64,000 nt of DNA, from positions 15,756,032-15,820,031 of the forward strand of contig NC_080582.1 in assembly GCF_029962835.1 (NCBI RefSeq). Direction: 5' to 3'. The DNA is from Magnolia sinica (taxonomy: Eukaryota; Streptophyta; Magnoliopsida; Magnoliales; Magnoliaceae). Below are positions 33,105 through 44,631 of this stretch, one piece after another. Positions within the stretch are counted from its first letter, which is position 1; each line of letters opens with the position of its first letter. Position numbers and translations under genes: made by a program. The notes beneath the pieces were generated by a model, which was not told where the DNA came from, searched no databases, and saw only the letters and a list, made by a program, of their open reading frames with translations.

Positions 33105-34158
33105 TGGATCAGAAAAGGCCCGGTCGACGACAGAAGTGATCTAGACCATCGAACCTTAAATCGGACGTATCTTGCAATCCGGAATGAGTTACCTGACGTA
33201 AAATATATGATTTTGGAGTAGAATGAGCTATTGAAGCCAACCAATGTAGCCTGGAATTGCGAAATACCCCTGGATCGATAGTCGTTTCCCTGTTTTAATT
33301 TCATTTTTACTATAAATAGTAAGTTTTAATTTGATTATAACTCTTCATCCGTTGGGCTTTAGGAGTCGTGCCTAATGTGAAAAGAGCTTAGAATAATTAG
33401 GAGAACGGTTTGGTGAAGCCAAATAGGACACTTGCTATTTTTGGCCGAAAACCTTGCGCGCTAGTAGACATCACGACCGTCTATAAATTAAGTTTACTAT
33501 TTATAGTAAGTCGCAGATTCTAGGAGTTTTAGTTGTAGTTTGATTCTGATTTCTTTCCCATTGCTTGGTACCCCTATTTAAAGGGTCATGAACTCGTTTT
33601 ATTCATTAATTAATCAATTTTGAATTTATTAGAATTTATTTCTATTTTCTGCTTTCTTTCCTCGTGGATTCGAGAAGTCTCTGTGAGGAGTCCAGAGAAG
33701 CTCCGTGGATTCGAAGTAGTTATCCTCATCATGTTCATCCCTGCGTCAATTAGTATCAGAACGAGGATTCCCCTCGGGCCGATGGCAAACAACGAAGGTA
33801 TGAATCAAAATCCTGTGGATGGTGATCCAGGGATTCGTTATCTTTCGGAAAGAATAAAAGCTTTCCATCGGGAGAGTCAGTTGACCATGTAAGGGCTGCA
33901 GGCAACTCTCGACCGTCTTGCGGATGTGCTACTTCCGCCCGAGCCCTAGGCGGTACTCCACCACCCATAGTAGCTCCACCACCCATGGATACTATACGAT
34001 ACCAGTAGCAAACCGTAGGGCTACACCGGATGATTTTCTAGCAACAAGGACCTTAATGAGGGTTTTGCTCGACGACCAATCCATGGAGGTGATCATCTAG
34101 ATCGTGCTGAAAGAGACTATCGAGGTAAGCTGAACTTTCTAGTTTTAACGGTTTATTC
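33105..34158 (+). mobile_element. Ty3 element fragment: LTR plus start of gag
   Basis: LTR 33105-33748 (TGGATCAG to CCTGCGTCA), a mutated primer site (TTAGTATCAGA instead of TTGGTATCAGA), then gag from the ATG at 33783, readable as [17 protein letters not shown] with a stop near 33889 and small deletions. The copy stops abruptly at about 34158 in the gag core, at a point equal to about 13930 of the long element. The rest of the element and its second LTR are missing. Confidence 0.85.
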
Positions 34159-34159
34159 A

Positions 34160-34760
34160 TAGCCAGGTCGATGGTGTGTGGTACACCACCTCATCCGCTT
34201 CTCTATAATCCTTTACTCTCGTTACCTTCTATAGTTTAGGACCAGGACAATGGAAGAACAATCCATTTCCAATGGAAGACGATCTGAACTCCTGGATGAT
34301 CGTGCTGTACGAGCTCTCTGAAATGCTGAAAGAAGTCCGCAGGTAACCATCAGGGCTAGGGCCCTTATCCCTTTCCAAATCAAAGACTTCTGCCTTGATT
34401 TCCTCAGGAAGAAAGGGTTTCTCTAGGGAAGCTGTCTTCCTTAATCCTAGATGCATAGTTTGAATCTTCTCTTCGAATCTTGGCAATAGAAGATGATCCT
34501 CATTGGGAAAAGAATCTGAACAGGAACTCCAAGAGAAGGGCCATTCAAATCCTATTCCCATGCTCTTTTTTATTAACTCCTCTTTGCAATGTAACCCTCA
34601 TGAAACTCACACAATAGCTCAACTAGGTATCCTCTTTTGACATTATTTAAGTTCCTTCTAAAGCTTACGTTCCAAACGAATTTAACCCTATTTCCATAAT
34701 ATAATCCCTCCCTTTTGCCCAACATGTCATTCCAAATTTGGATCATCCAAATAAGGTGTG
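34160..34760 (-). pseudogene. LINE fragment, reverse transcriptase region
   Basis: Minus strand 34561-34229 gives PFLPEEIKAEVFDLERDKGP, where DK.P.PDG is the start of the LINE RT, and then a region like SIIQEFRSSS. Upstream on the same strand (34620-34760) a segment like RRNLNNVKRGYLVELLCEF resembles a later LINE zinc-finger region, so the order is scrambled. Fragmentary and inactive. Confidence 0.6.
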
Positions 34761-35224
34761 TTTGATTGAAATGCCAAAAGCTTTTTAGCTCATCTCAATT
34801 GCAAATAATTATACGTTGTTTGTCCAAAATTACTAAACTTTCCTCTTTCACACCCTTCCCTTCTCCCTATTCTAGTATGACACTATGTTTCGCTACAAGT
34901 ATAGCTGAGTATAGGCTTTGTGATTCCTTTGGAAGAACTCACTTAATTGATTGATGCACCTACCCTTATTATCACATTTTAGATTTTAATATACATCAAA
35001 TGGACATGCTTCCTTAGAAGCAAATCATGTTTTCATATGAACAGAGTACCAATATTATTAAACATATTACAGATATGATACTTTTGAGTCCTAGTTGCAG
35101 GAACCTTCTACTAAGCTTCCACTTCTTCAAACTGACACTCCCACTCCTAATCCCACTGCCTAGGTTTTTGCACCTGCTAACATTTTGGAAAAAAAAAAAC
35201 ACTTTCTTGTTGTAGCGCCTGAAT
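34761..35224. other. Spacer, nothing recognised
   Basis: Short open stretches only, no motif, no repeat partner noticed. An A-run lies at about 35191. Confidence 0.5.
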
Positions 35225-35415
35225 TAAGGAATTCCAAAACGGTTATGTAATGGCCATTATGTAATGGTAATGGTAGTAACTGCTATGTGTTATAGGGTCA
35301 TAATGGCCGTAAGAGCTATTATGGCAAAATCGACCTGTAACAGCCGTACCGTAACAGTTATTATGGAAAAATGTACATGTAACGCCGTAATGGTCCATTA
35401 AGGGTAACAATAGGA
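35225..35415. repeat. GTAATGGCC-rich palindromic repeat, MITE-like
   Basis: Dense repeats of GTAATGGCCRTTA and CCGTAA in both orientations, e.g. GGTTATGTAATGGCCATTA at the start and ACGCCGTAATGGTCCATTA at the end. This resembles a small non-autonomous DNA element. Ends and target duplication not certain. Confidence 0.45.
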
Positions 35416-35670
35416 GATCGGGGCATTCACAGCATTCTGGATGAATTTTGAAATGGATTCAATATTTATAGCAAACAATCGAGGGAACAGGGATCACCTT
35501 GCATGATATTGTTGCTCGCCTTGAAGAAACCTTTTGAAGTTCTGTTGATGAGAATAGAAAACGAGGGGTTCAAGATACAGGCTTTGATCATGGCCCAACA
35601 GGTAAATCAGGAACTCCCAATTGATGCAATCATATGCCTTTTTCCAGGGGCAATGCCCTAGAAAGAAGAT
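35416..35670 (-). pseudogene. LINE reverse transcriptase fragment
   Basis: Minus-strand translation in shifting frames gives KAYDCINWEFLIYLLG, LEPSFSILINRTSKGFFKA and a QGDP-like motif, the central blocks of plant LINE RT. Its order relative to 34160-34760 is reversed, so the two are separate or rearranged pieces. Confidence 0.6.
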
Positions 35671-36599
35671 TAGTCACCACTCTCTCCAATTAAACATGTC
35701 TAAATTGGATTGGTTGAACAAAAGAAAGTGTGAAGTGGAAATTGGAAAATATAATTCTAAGAACAGAAAATTTGTAACCAAGTAGAATTTCAGTAGAAAA
35801 AACATGTGATTTTCTGAAGTTGACTCAACCAAGTTGCTCCTGTTTACCAAAATCTTTTGAATATCCAGTTCAAAATAGTCTTAAAAAATAAAATAAAATA
35901 AAAATAAAAAGAAAAACAACGACAACAATTGAAGATGAGTTAACAAGTGTATGCCCTTGTTTTTAAGTAAATTTGGGATGCCTAACTATAAACTTTATTC
36001 ATCACTGATTGAAGTGAACAAAATGATAGCTGTCAGCAAAAGGGCTTTTATCAATTGTTATAACCGAATGTTAATATTCTTTGGGGCCAGTTTATGCATC
36101 AACCTTGAACTAATCTCCTTCATTGTAAGTGTTAATAGACTTTGGTGCATCATGGTACTACATCCTGATGCACTTGGACCCTCTAATTCCTGCTTTTTCT
36201 TTGGCCCATTTGGGACTAAATTCACCTTTCTTAGTACATCTTTGTTACATATTTTGACTTTGATGTTATTGTATCAAATGACAAATCTTCTATTACAAAT
36301 TTACAACTGAATGATTATAATAGTTGGTAGACTCTTGGTTGGATTTTTGCTGACTGCTATGCTGGTGAAGGATAAGAATTTGGTGCTGCTAGACTCTTGT
36401 TGAGAAGTTTTTGGAGACTGGTGCATACGATAAACTGAGGGCAGACACTTAAAAATTTGAGGTCTCACTTTGAGACAATGAAAACCTACATGGAAGATGC
36501 TGAAGATCAAGGAAAATAAAGGGAAGACAGTAATTTTAATTAGAATGGATCTGAAGATCAAAGAAGTGAATGGGAATGAAAGACAATTCCAGTGAGGAG
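35671..36599. other. Spacer, nothing recognised
   Basis: One 119-codon frame (35951-36310) has no motif I recognise and its composition looks like random AT-rich DNA. No repeat partner seen in this window. Confidence 0.5.
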
Positions 36600-37922
36600 G
36601 AAGATTGAATAGGTTGTCTGGTCTGATTCCTATACCTTATTTGTCTTCAACATCAATTTTGATGGTAGTTGGATGTGGTCCTCTGCCTGAAGAATTTTAG
36701 CACATCTCTGAAGTTATGAAGTTGGAATATTTCTGAATTTTAGGATGTGGTCTTGTTTGTGGTTATTGTGGATGCCTTAAGCAAAATGTTGGATTAAGGG
36801 CTTCCGCGGGGCTCATTGATGGATTCGAGGTGGATAAAGGAGACTTTTAAGTGTCCCATCTCCATTTTACCAATGATGGAAACCTATTCTGGGATGTGGA
36901 GGCGTCGAAGGTGGACAATCAAGGAAGATTATTTGTTGCTTTGAAGTAGTGTCAGGCTTAAAGGTGAATACTCTAGAAGAGTGAAATGTTGGGTGTTGAC
37001 ATTCTTAAGGTGGAAGTCTAGGACCTTGTGTAGGTGTTTTGGTGTAAGGAAGGATTGTTTCCTTCTTCGTACTTGGGGCTCTTGTTCTGTATTGGGAAGC
37101 TTGCGAAGCATTTGTGAGACAAGGTGATGCAGAAAAAGGAGAGGAAATTGTCGTCATGGAAACACAAACGCCTCTTTGGCTCTTTTTTTTTTTTTGGGGG
37201 GGGGGGGGGGGTAGGAAGAGGAGAAAGAGTTCATTGGCTTATCTTAACGGCTCTTGGATATATTGATTTCTTCTACAGATTTAGATTCATTGGTGTGGGT
37301 CAAAGATAAAACTGAGCAATTTGCAGTTTAGTGCTTTATAGCCTTCTCATTGGGTCTCCATCCAATAAGGAAGCAGCTCATTTGGTCTTCTGGAACCCCC
37401 TAAGGTAGCGGCGTTGGTTTAGTGGGTGGGGGTGGAACAAGATGCTAATGATTAATAATCTTCATAGGAGAGGAATGGTGTTAACTAACATTTGCTTGCT
37501 ATGCATGCATTGCAAGGAGTCGGTCAATCATATCTTATTCATTGCATCTTCGTGAGGGAAGTGTGGGAAAGATTCTTGGGTATTTTTGGGATGGCCTGGG
37601 TGATACCAAAATCAATTGAGGGCTTTCTACAGTCTTGGCATGGGGTCAGTGTTGGCAAGAGAGGAAGTAGATTATGGAGATTGATTCTAATAGCCGATTT
37701 GTGGGCCTCATGGCGAAGAGGAGCAACTGCTGCTTCTACAATCTTTGTGGGGTAGCATCAGAGGTGTTTAGGTGGGCTGAGTTGAATGAAATGGAGTGGG
37801 CTTCAATCTCAATTGATCTAGACGATTGTGATCTATCTCGCATTTCTTGGGCTTCTTTGTACTTCTTTTGGCTGTTTTAGCTCTTATCAATAAAATCATA
37901 TCTTTTTTATTTTAAAAAAAAG
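36600..37922 (+). pseudogene. LINE 3' half: RT end and zinc-finger region, poly-A tail
   Basis: The plus strand reads VVDALSKML near 36760 and an active-site-like FKVSHLHFTND near 36850, where FADD is expected. Then comes the plant LINE zinc-finger region (RVT zf): LLCMHCKESVNHILFI near 37497, VREVWERFLGIFGMAWVIP and LWRLILIADLWASW. It ends with ATCAATAAAATCATATC and A-run 37914-37922, a classical LINE tail. There are frameshifts throughout and a T-run/G-run at 37182-37211. The usual RNase H domain is absent. Confidence 0.75.
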
Positions 37923-39000
37923 TTTTAATCCTAGAAATCGCAAAGTGTTGAATGTGAGTTTTATATTTGTCAGGTTCAGATATGCCGATTCAGATTAAAA
38001 GATAATGTTTTGAACAGTTGGAAGTTTGGCGTCTAGAAACCTGTTTTTCATTTTGTGGCCAAAACAGGAGTGATTTCAGGAGGGATCGGGAGTAGGAGCA
38101 TAAGGAAAATCACAGAGTGAGGACGGAGGTCGAAGCTATGGATCTTTTGTCCATTAGGGGACCAAGCTTCAAATATATCACCAAAATGCAAAGATAGGAG
38201 AAAGTAAAAGCTCAGAAAGAAACTATTGATGGCAGACTAAGAGGGAGCTGTTGAAGATTTGTTTGAAGGTTAGTGTTGATTTCAAAGTCTACTCCTTAGA
38301 AGATGTTTCTGCATGGGTAACTTCATGATGTTGCTGGGCGGAGTTACAAAAATGTTGCTGGGTGGAGTTACAAAAATGATTTGGTGCTCTGTGTTGTTAC
38401 TTCTATCTTCAAAATGGTGGTAGATATAGTTCTCAGTTGGTGGTAAGAAAGAGGGACTGTTATGGAGCATCATCTATTGAATGCCTTTTTTGGTTCCTCT
38501 AAAGCAATCATGTGGCATAGGATATGGGGTATCACGCTGATGGTACAGGAGGAGGGGGAAGAAGCTTGGAAAAGAAATTGCCACTCCTTGACAGAAAAAA
38601 TGGAGCCCACCATGTTTGTAGCTTGAATGTAATTTACTAATTTGATATAATGCATCTGTAGCTTGAATGGAAAAGCTAAAAGAATTGTGCTTGTAGGCTA
38701 TTTAGACATGCTTTTTCTTTTTCTAACTTGCTATTAATTATCCTTTTTATTTGATGTCTAACAGCTCTTCTCAGCTGTATATATTCCAAGGACCATCTGA
38801 GTTGATGCCACTTGTAAGTCTGAGGATATTTCTGTTCATTTTCTATGAAGATATAGTTGATATTTGGTGTATTAGGGCATACTAAATGAGTCACACGAGT
38901 CACGAGCTTGCATGCAGCTTCATGGGATATTCTACCTGTAATCGTGATTTGAATTTTTTAAGTTCTTTTGGGGATGTGTGTGGCATGTAATGGTTTCAAT
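37923..39000. other. Spacer, nothing recognised
   Basis: No gene or known element. A 24 bp unit (ATGTTGCTGGGYGGAGTTAC and four more bases) is tandemly repeated twice at about 38328-38376. Confidence 0.5.
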
Positions 39001-40154
39001 GAATTTTCAGATAATCATCACCCAGGCATTATAAAAAATCTACAGTGGACTTCTCATCCAACATTTTGCTTTAAGGTGGTCCATCTTAATCATTGATAAG
39101 ACTGATTTTTTTGATCTTTGACTTAAGTTGGAATCACACATGGTTAGAGTGAATTTCACAGGCACATTTTATCATTTCATAATTCGAGATTGCGAGATGT
39201 GCGCCCACCCTGTGAATGCAAATTGGCTAGTGATCAGTGGTCTTTGAGCCCATCATGATATGTGTTTCATCCATGCTGTCCATCTATTTTTTTCAAATAA
39301 ATTTATGATATGAGATAGAAAATGACGTCGGTCCAAGCCGTGAAATGGAGCATATCTAAGGAAATAGTGTTCAAAGAAGGCTGACCATTAAAAACTTCTC
39401 AAGAGCTATAAAAGTTTTAGATCAACTGATTTTTATTTTTTCCCTTCATCAATATCTGTATGACCTAATTAACGGGTTAGATGTGAAATAAACATTACAG
39501 TGGGCATTAGGAGATTTTTATTGGTTGAAACTCAATCACTGTTGTTTTCCTGCGGCGTAGTTCACCTTAGATTTAGATCTTCATCACTCCGTATCAAGCC
39601 CTAAAATGATATTGGAAAATGGATAAAGGGCGTGGATAAATTACATACGGTGCGAAGACAGCAACGACTACTAGCCACCGGGCCAGTGGCAGCGTCACTA
39701 GCCAAACGAAGTCCAACTTGTGCTGTGTGTTGACGTCACAAAGTGAATTTAAACTCGTGGGTCTATGATCACCAAGCGGATTGGCTGGAGTACCACACAC
39801 TTAGGTGCGTTGACGTGACCGAGTCCTGTAGGCCCATCATGAGGTATATGTGTTATATCCAAACCATCCTTTATTTGGGGAGCTCGTCCTAAGGCTAGAA
39901 TAAAAAAGATAAGATAGATACAAATGTGAAGTGGACCACACTGCAAAAAGCAATGGGGATAAATGTCTACCATTGAAATCTTTTAGGGTCACAAAAGTTT
40001 TGGATCAATATGATATTTGTTTTTCCCCTTCATCCAGGTTTTCGTGACCTTAAATGGAAAATAAATGTTATGGTGGGCCCTATGAATGTTTTAACGGTGA
40101 GAATCACTGTTCCCAATGCCATTTGTGGTGTGGTCCACTTGAGCTTTATATATT
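39000..40154. repeat. MITE-like family copies
   Basis: Two or three copies of the widespread repeat (39000-39240, 39240-39660, 39820-40154) with shared wording: GATCAA.(A)TGAT.TTT, CCCTTCATC, TGTGACCT, GTGGGC, GGTGTGGTCCACTTGAGCTT. The last copy is cut at 40154 by the LINE. No coding. Confidence 0.6.
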
Positions 40155-41467
40155 AATCAGAAGTGGTTCACTATTTCAAAGATTTGTACTCAGCTGATAG
40201 TAAGCCTCGGTCATGGGAAATAGTGGAATCTATCCCACGATTAGTCATGGATCTAGACAACGAGGAGCTTAAACGGATCCCAAACTTGGAGGAAGTTAAC
40301 GTAGCCGCTTTTAGCATTCCAGGAGATAGTGCTTCCTGTTCGGATGGCTACACGGGCAGTTTCTTTGCCCTATGCTAGGAAATAGTTGGAGCAGATGTTC
40401 ATGCGGTAGTCTGTGATTTTTTCGCAGGAAGTTTATTCCTGAGAAGCATAGGCAACACGCTTATTTGCCTCATCCCATAGATCCCAAACCCTACCAAACT
40501 CTCAGAGTACAGACCGATAAGTCTATGCAATTGCCTCTACAAACTCATAAGTCATATCCAAAGTCATAGTGACCAGGCTAGCTTCGAACCTCCCTAAACT
40601 GACATCAGAAGAGCAAGGCGACTTCATTCAAGGCCGAAATATATCAGAACATATTGCTCTAGCTGATGAATTACTGGTAGAAATAGACAGAAAGATTAGA
40701 GGAGGGAATGTTATTATCAAGCTAGATATGCAGAAGGCATATGATAGAATGGAGTAGAATTTTGTTAATTGCATTCTTCTCCAGTTTCAATTCGCAAGCG
40801 ACTGGTTAGCCATGGCGGAAGGGTGCTGGAAAGACATGTGGCTCTCAACATTAGTAAATGGCAAAATGGCAGGCTTCTTTCAACCTTTATGAGGTCTCCG
40901 ACAGGGATGCCCTCTCTCACCACTCCTATTCAACATAGTGTTGGAAGTTCTGGCCAGGGGACTCCATCGTCTTTTCCAACAAGGTATTTGCTCTCCTTTT
41001 CATGTTCCTCACTCATGCCCCTTGATTTCTAACCTTTTATTTGCAGACGACATGATTGTATTTATTAATGAAGGTAAAGCATCTATTCAGAATCTCATAT
41101 GCTTTCTTAAGAAGTACGAGGCTACCTCAGGCCAATGGATCAACTCTAGGAAAAGCTGCTACATTGTCTCAAAAAAGTCCCCACAATCCTGAATTCATAC
41201 AATCACCCATCTTGCCGGCTTTAGGCAAGATAAGCTTCCCATCATGTACCTTGGAGTCCCTATTTCGAATAAAAGGCAAAAAGCTCTCAATTTCCGTCAT
41301 CTTAAGCACAAAAGCTTATAGGAAAACAGCGGGATGGAAATCAAGAACGCTGACTCAAGCGGGAGGATTGTGCTAATTAAACATGTGCTTTCAAGTCAAC
41401 CCATCTACACTCTGGCAACAACCAACATTCTAGCCTCCATATGCAAAGAAATGGAAACTATGTTCGT
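40155..41467 (+). pseudogene. LINE reverse transcriptase (5'-truncated)
   Basis: Blocks in shifting frames: a fingers region with HYFKDLYSADSKPRSWEIVE and GDSASCSDGYTGSF; then NLPKLTSEEQGDFIQGRNIS and VIIKLDMQKAYDRME at 40700-40757; a RQGCPLSPLLFNIVLE block near 40900; the active site FADDMIVFINEG at about 41039; and LGVPI near 41250. The endonuclease half is missing. The stop after RME (TAG for an expected TGG) and frameshifts inactivate it. The frame is interrupted at 41468 by a hAT-type MITE and resumes at 42228 in phase. Confidence 0.85.
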
Positions 41468-42219
41468 CATTGTTGTCAAATGCGATCGCATATGTGTATA
41501 TGCAATCGCATATGCGCATACTGTTGATAAAATCGCGTATGCCATCATGGCATATGTGATCTTGGCAATTATGTCATGGCATACTTTTATATGCGACCAA
41601 TATGCATATTGCATATGTGATCACATATTTCCCAATAGCCAAGAGTGGAAGAATTTTTTTATTTTTTATTTTTTCAATTTGGAGAACTTTTGCCTATAAA
41701 TAGGCACTCATATCCCCTCCATTTTCACTATTCTTTACTCCAAAGCTCTAAATCTCTTACTCTTTTTCTCTTAAACCTCTGTCTCTTACTCTAATTTCTC
41801 TACAATTATTTCAATTATGTTTATTTTTTGTATTTTATAAGTTGTGCTTACTTTTTGTGAATTAAGTTGTAAGTTATAACTTGTAAGTTGTTTCAAGTTA
41901 TCCATTTATCAGTGAAATTTCTTTGTTCAAAGTTTATAATAATTAGTTATCTTTTAATGTAGCCTGTTGATTGTTTTGTTAAAATTTATATAATCTAATA
42001 TAAGTAATTAAATATCAAACTTAATGAAACACTCAAACTATGATGAAATAACCCAATCCAATCATGTGTACTAATCAGACAAGTTTTTCTCTATTTATTT
42101 TTAAGAATTTTTTCAAAATTTTTTTTTTACCTTTTTTTTTTTCAAAATTTTATTATTTTTTAAAAAATATGCCATGGCATATGCGATTGTGCGATCGCAT
42201 ATGCGAATTGATAACATTG
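41468..42219. mobile_element. hAT-type non-autonomous element (752 bp) inside the LINE
   Basis: Flanked by 8 bp repeats ATGTTCGT (41460-41467) and ATGTTCAT (42220-42227). Removing the element and one repeat restores the LINE reading phase. Ends are imperfect inverted repeats: CATTGTTGTCAAATGCG on the left, CAATGTTATCAATTCGC when the right end is read on the minus strand. Both subterminal regions are packed with palindromic GCGATCGCATATGC words. The interior has a TATA-like CCTATAAATAGG (41693) and a pyrimidine-rich stretch, perhaps the leftover promoter of an autonomous parent. No transposase frame. Confidence 0.88.
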
Positions 42220-42227
42220 ATGTTCAT

Positions 42228-42501
42228 AGACTTTATGTGGGGAGAGATAGACAATAAAAAGAAACATCACTGGGTTAGCTGGAGCAAGATATGCTACCCA
42301 AAAAAAAAGGTGGCTTGGGCGTCAGGAGGCTCCGAGAGGTCATGGTAAACTTCCGCATGAAAATGTGCTTCTCCACTCTCAAAGGGTAGTCCTTGTGGGC
42401 AAAATTTATCCAAGTTAAATACTTTTCCCGTTTCATTCAAAACCCCACCTCAGCCATGCGCTTCGGATCCAAGGTATGGAAGTCTATTGCTAGATACCTT
42501 C
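42228..42501 (+). pseudogene. LINE segment between RT and zinc-finger region
   Basis: Resumes with IDFMWGEIDNKKKHHWVSW and CYPKKK, a conserved block after LINE RT. A frameshift near 42300 precedes RKVWKSIARYL-like residues that stop at the solo LTR. The 8 bp ATACCTTC before the LTR (42494-42501) is repeated after it. Confidence 0.8.
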
Positions 42502-43167
42502 TGTTGATGCCAATCTGGTCGTGCTACCTCACCTCCTGGTAGCCAGAGTATCTGCAATTTACTGAAGAACAAGAGAAGACATAGGGGGCGCCAGTTAAGG
42601 CTGGGAACCTTCCGATGCCTAAGTCATGATATGGATTTACAATAGGCATAATAGAAGCAGAGTATTTGTCGTACCTTTTATTGTAGATGAGGCTTTTATT
42701 TATAGCCTTTGGTCCCAGAGACGTATATGGCAATAACTCTTGGATGGTGATTGTGTATTATGGAAGAGATCTTCCTCCAGACGTGTTGTGATTGACTTCC
42801 TAAGATCCTCGACGAATATCTCAGATGATAATCCTATCTTTATATATTGTAAGTGTATTTGTATTCTGAGGCGGTGGTCGATATCTGAGGCCGAGGTCTT
42901 TGGTCGAGGCCGAACTCTGACGTCGAGGTCTTTGGCTAAGGCCAACCTCCGAGGTCGAGGTTATCCCTTGAGACCGTGGTCGGTACCACCTTGGGTCGGC
43001 CTCCAAGGCCGAGGTTGGTATCTGAGGCTTGTCATTGAGGCCGAGTTAGAAAATAGCCAACACTAAAGGTCAAGGTGATTTTCTGGACCTCAAGCAATCC
43101 ATAGTCATCCGGTCTAGCTGCTCGGCTCATTTGTCTCATACCTCTGATCAGTCCATTTTTACCCATA
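42502..43167 (-). mobile_element. Solo LTR inside the LINE
   Basis: Bounded by direct repeats ATACCTTC (42494-42501 and 43168-43175), and the LINE coding phase is continuous if the insert is removed. On the minus strand it has a TATA-like GGCTATAAATAAAAGCC (42688-42704), the motif GACTTAGGCATCGG (shared with 50147) and ends GGCATCAACA. The U3 contains imperfect GAGGTCTTTGG tandem units (42870-43045). The size, promoter and shared motif fit a Ty3-type LTR left after recombination of its two LTRs. Confidence 0.75.
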
Positions 43168-43175
43168 ATACCTTC

Positions 43176-44631
43176 CATTCACTATCCGTAGCTCTAGGTG
43201 GATGATCGGCAAAGGAGAGGCAAGCCTCTGGAGGGAAAACTGACTAGGAAATGGGCTACCCGGTTGATGTCCTTGAAGGTAAAAGACCTTCTCACTCCTA
43301 ACGGATGGAATTTAGCCCTGTTAGCAGAACATGTGTGTTCCCATCTTCTTGCTAGGATGGCAATGAGCAAAATAAGCATATCAGATTACGAAGATGAGCT
43401 GATCTGAACATCATTTCCATCACAAAAATTCACTATTAAATCAACATGGAACATTTTATGTAAAGTCATAACCAGGATTGGGCAAAATGGGTGTGGCACA
43501 AGCTTATCCCGCCGAAAATATCCATGCTGGCATGGAAGGCGTTGAAAAGAGCGATCCCAGTCGAAAAGGTAGTGCAACGCCTTGGCGTTCACACATTCTC
43601 AAAATGTGTATGCTATGAGTTGCACTATGGGCAACCCGCTTAGGGAATCCAACCATCCTCCTCTTTACCAGTCACGGAGCAACATAACAACTCTGATGTT
43701 GTTCGCGTCATCCCCGTTCCAACACGCAGAGCGGACAACACCTCTGAAGGAGTCAACAAAGAAACACAGCCCATCCCAGTTGCGCCTCCTTTCCAGATCA
43801 GTAGTTCATCCTTAGGGATTGATGAGGAATCCATCGATCACCTTTTTTGCAAAGGTAGACTAGCAAAAGAGGTGTGCTCTTTCTTCAGCCACATTTTTTT
43901 TTTTAATGTTCACGAAGGTCATATCCACTCTCTAGAGCAAAGGCTAAGCATATGGACCCACAAAGCCAGCGATAGCTTGAGATTTCTCAGACTACGAGGC
44001 CTATCTGCAAGCATCATTTTGTGGGAAATCTGGTTGGCTAGAAATGCAAATAGATTTGATAACAAACCCATCATTACATTAAAAGTTCTTGCTAGAATTA
44101 AAAGCTGGCTTGGGGAGTTATCTCACCAAATGCCAGAGGACGGTTTCTGCCCTTTCCTTCAACAGGTGGCCCTCCAGGTGCTGGATAACACATTCACACA
44201 GGGAAGGCGAAGGAAACCTCACTATCTCATATGGACTTCGCCGATAGAGGGATGGGTGAAGCTCAATGTAGATGGATCGTCTCAAGGAAACCCAGGAGAG
44301 GGTGGAGGAGGATGGGGGAATTTGTAGGGATCATCAAGGCAACCTCATTTTCGAATTCCACCATTACTTTGATTGAGTTACAAACACGGAAGCGGAAGCG
44401 CAAACAGTTTTGAAGCGGATAAAGCGATGTAAATCCCGAGGGCTTCAAAGGATCATCATTGAATCAGACTCCAAAATCATTTCCAGAAGCATTACAAATC
44501 CGCAATCAGTGCCTCATTGGAAGATTTGGTATGATATAAAAGTGATCTGTCAGGAAATTGGAGGTATTAACCACCAGTTCAGTCATATTTTCAGAGAATC
44601 CAACTCGATAGCGGATTGCTTAGCCGCTTAG
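43176..44631 (+). pseudogene. LINE zinc-finger region and RNase H domain
   Basis: Begins RWMIGKGEASLWREN near 43197, followed by the cysteine-rich RVT zinc-finger region. The RNase H domain follows with WVKLNVDGSSQGNPGEGGGG near 44250 (first Asp), then after a frameshift RIIIESDSKII near 44449 (Asp) and SNSIADCLAA at the end. The T-E-A-E block is damaged at the frameshift (44340-44410). The stop after LAA at 44629 is the natural end. Confidence 0.82.

Noticed and set aside
35951..36310. 119-codon open frame
   Set aside because: No motif, AT-rich, no partner and no splice or promoter context.
42502..43062. Solo LTR ending at TGTTGGC/GCCAACA (43062)
   Set aside because: The TG..CA inverted ends looked good, but no flanking repeat fits and LINE coding phase resumes only after 43175, where an 8 bp repeat matches the left flank.
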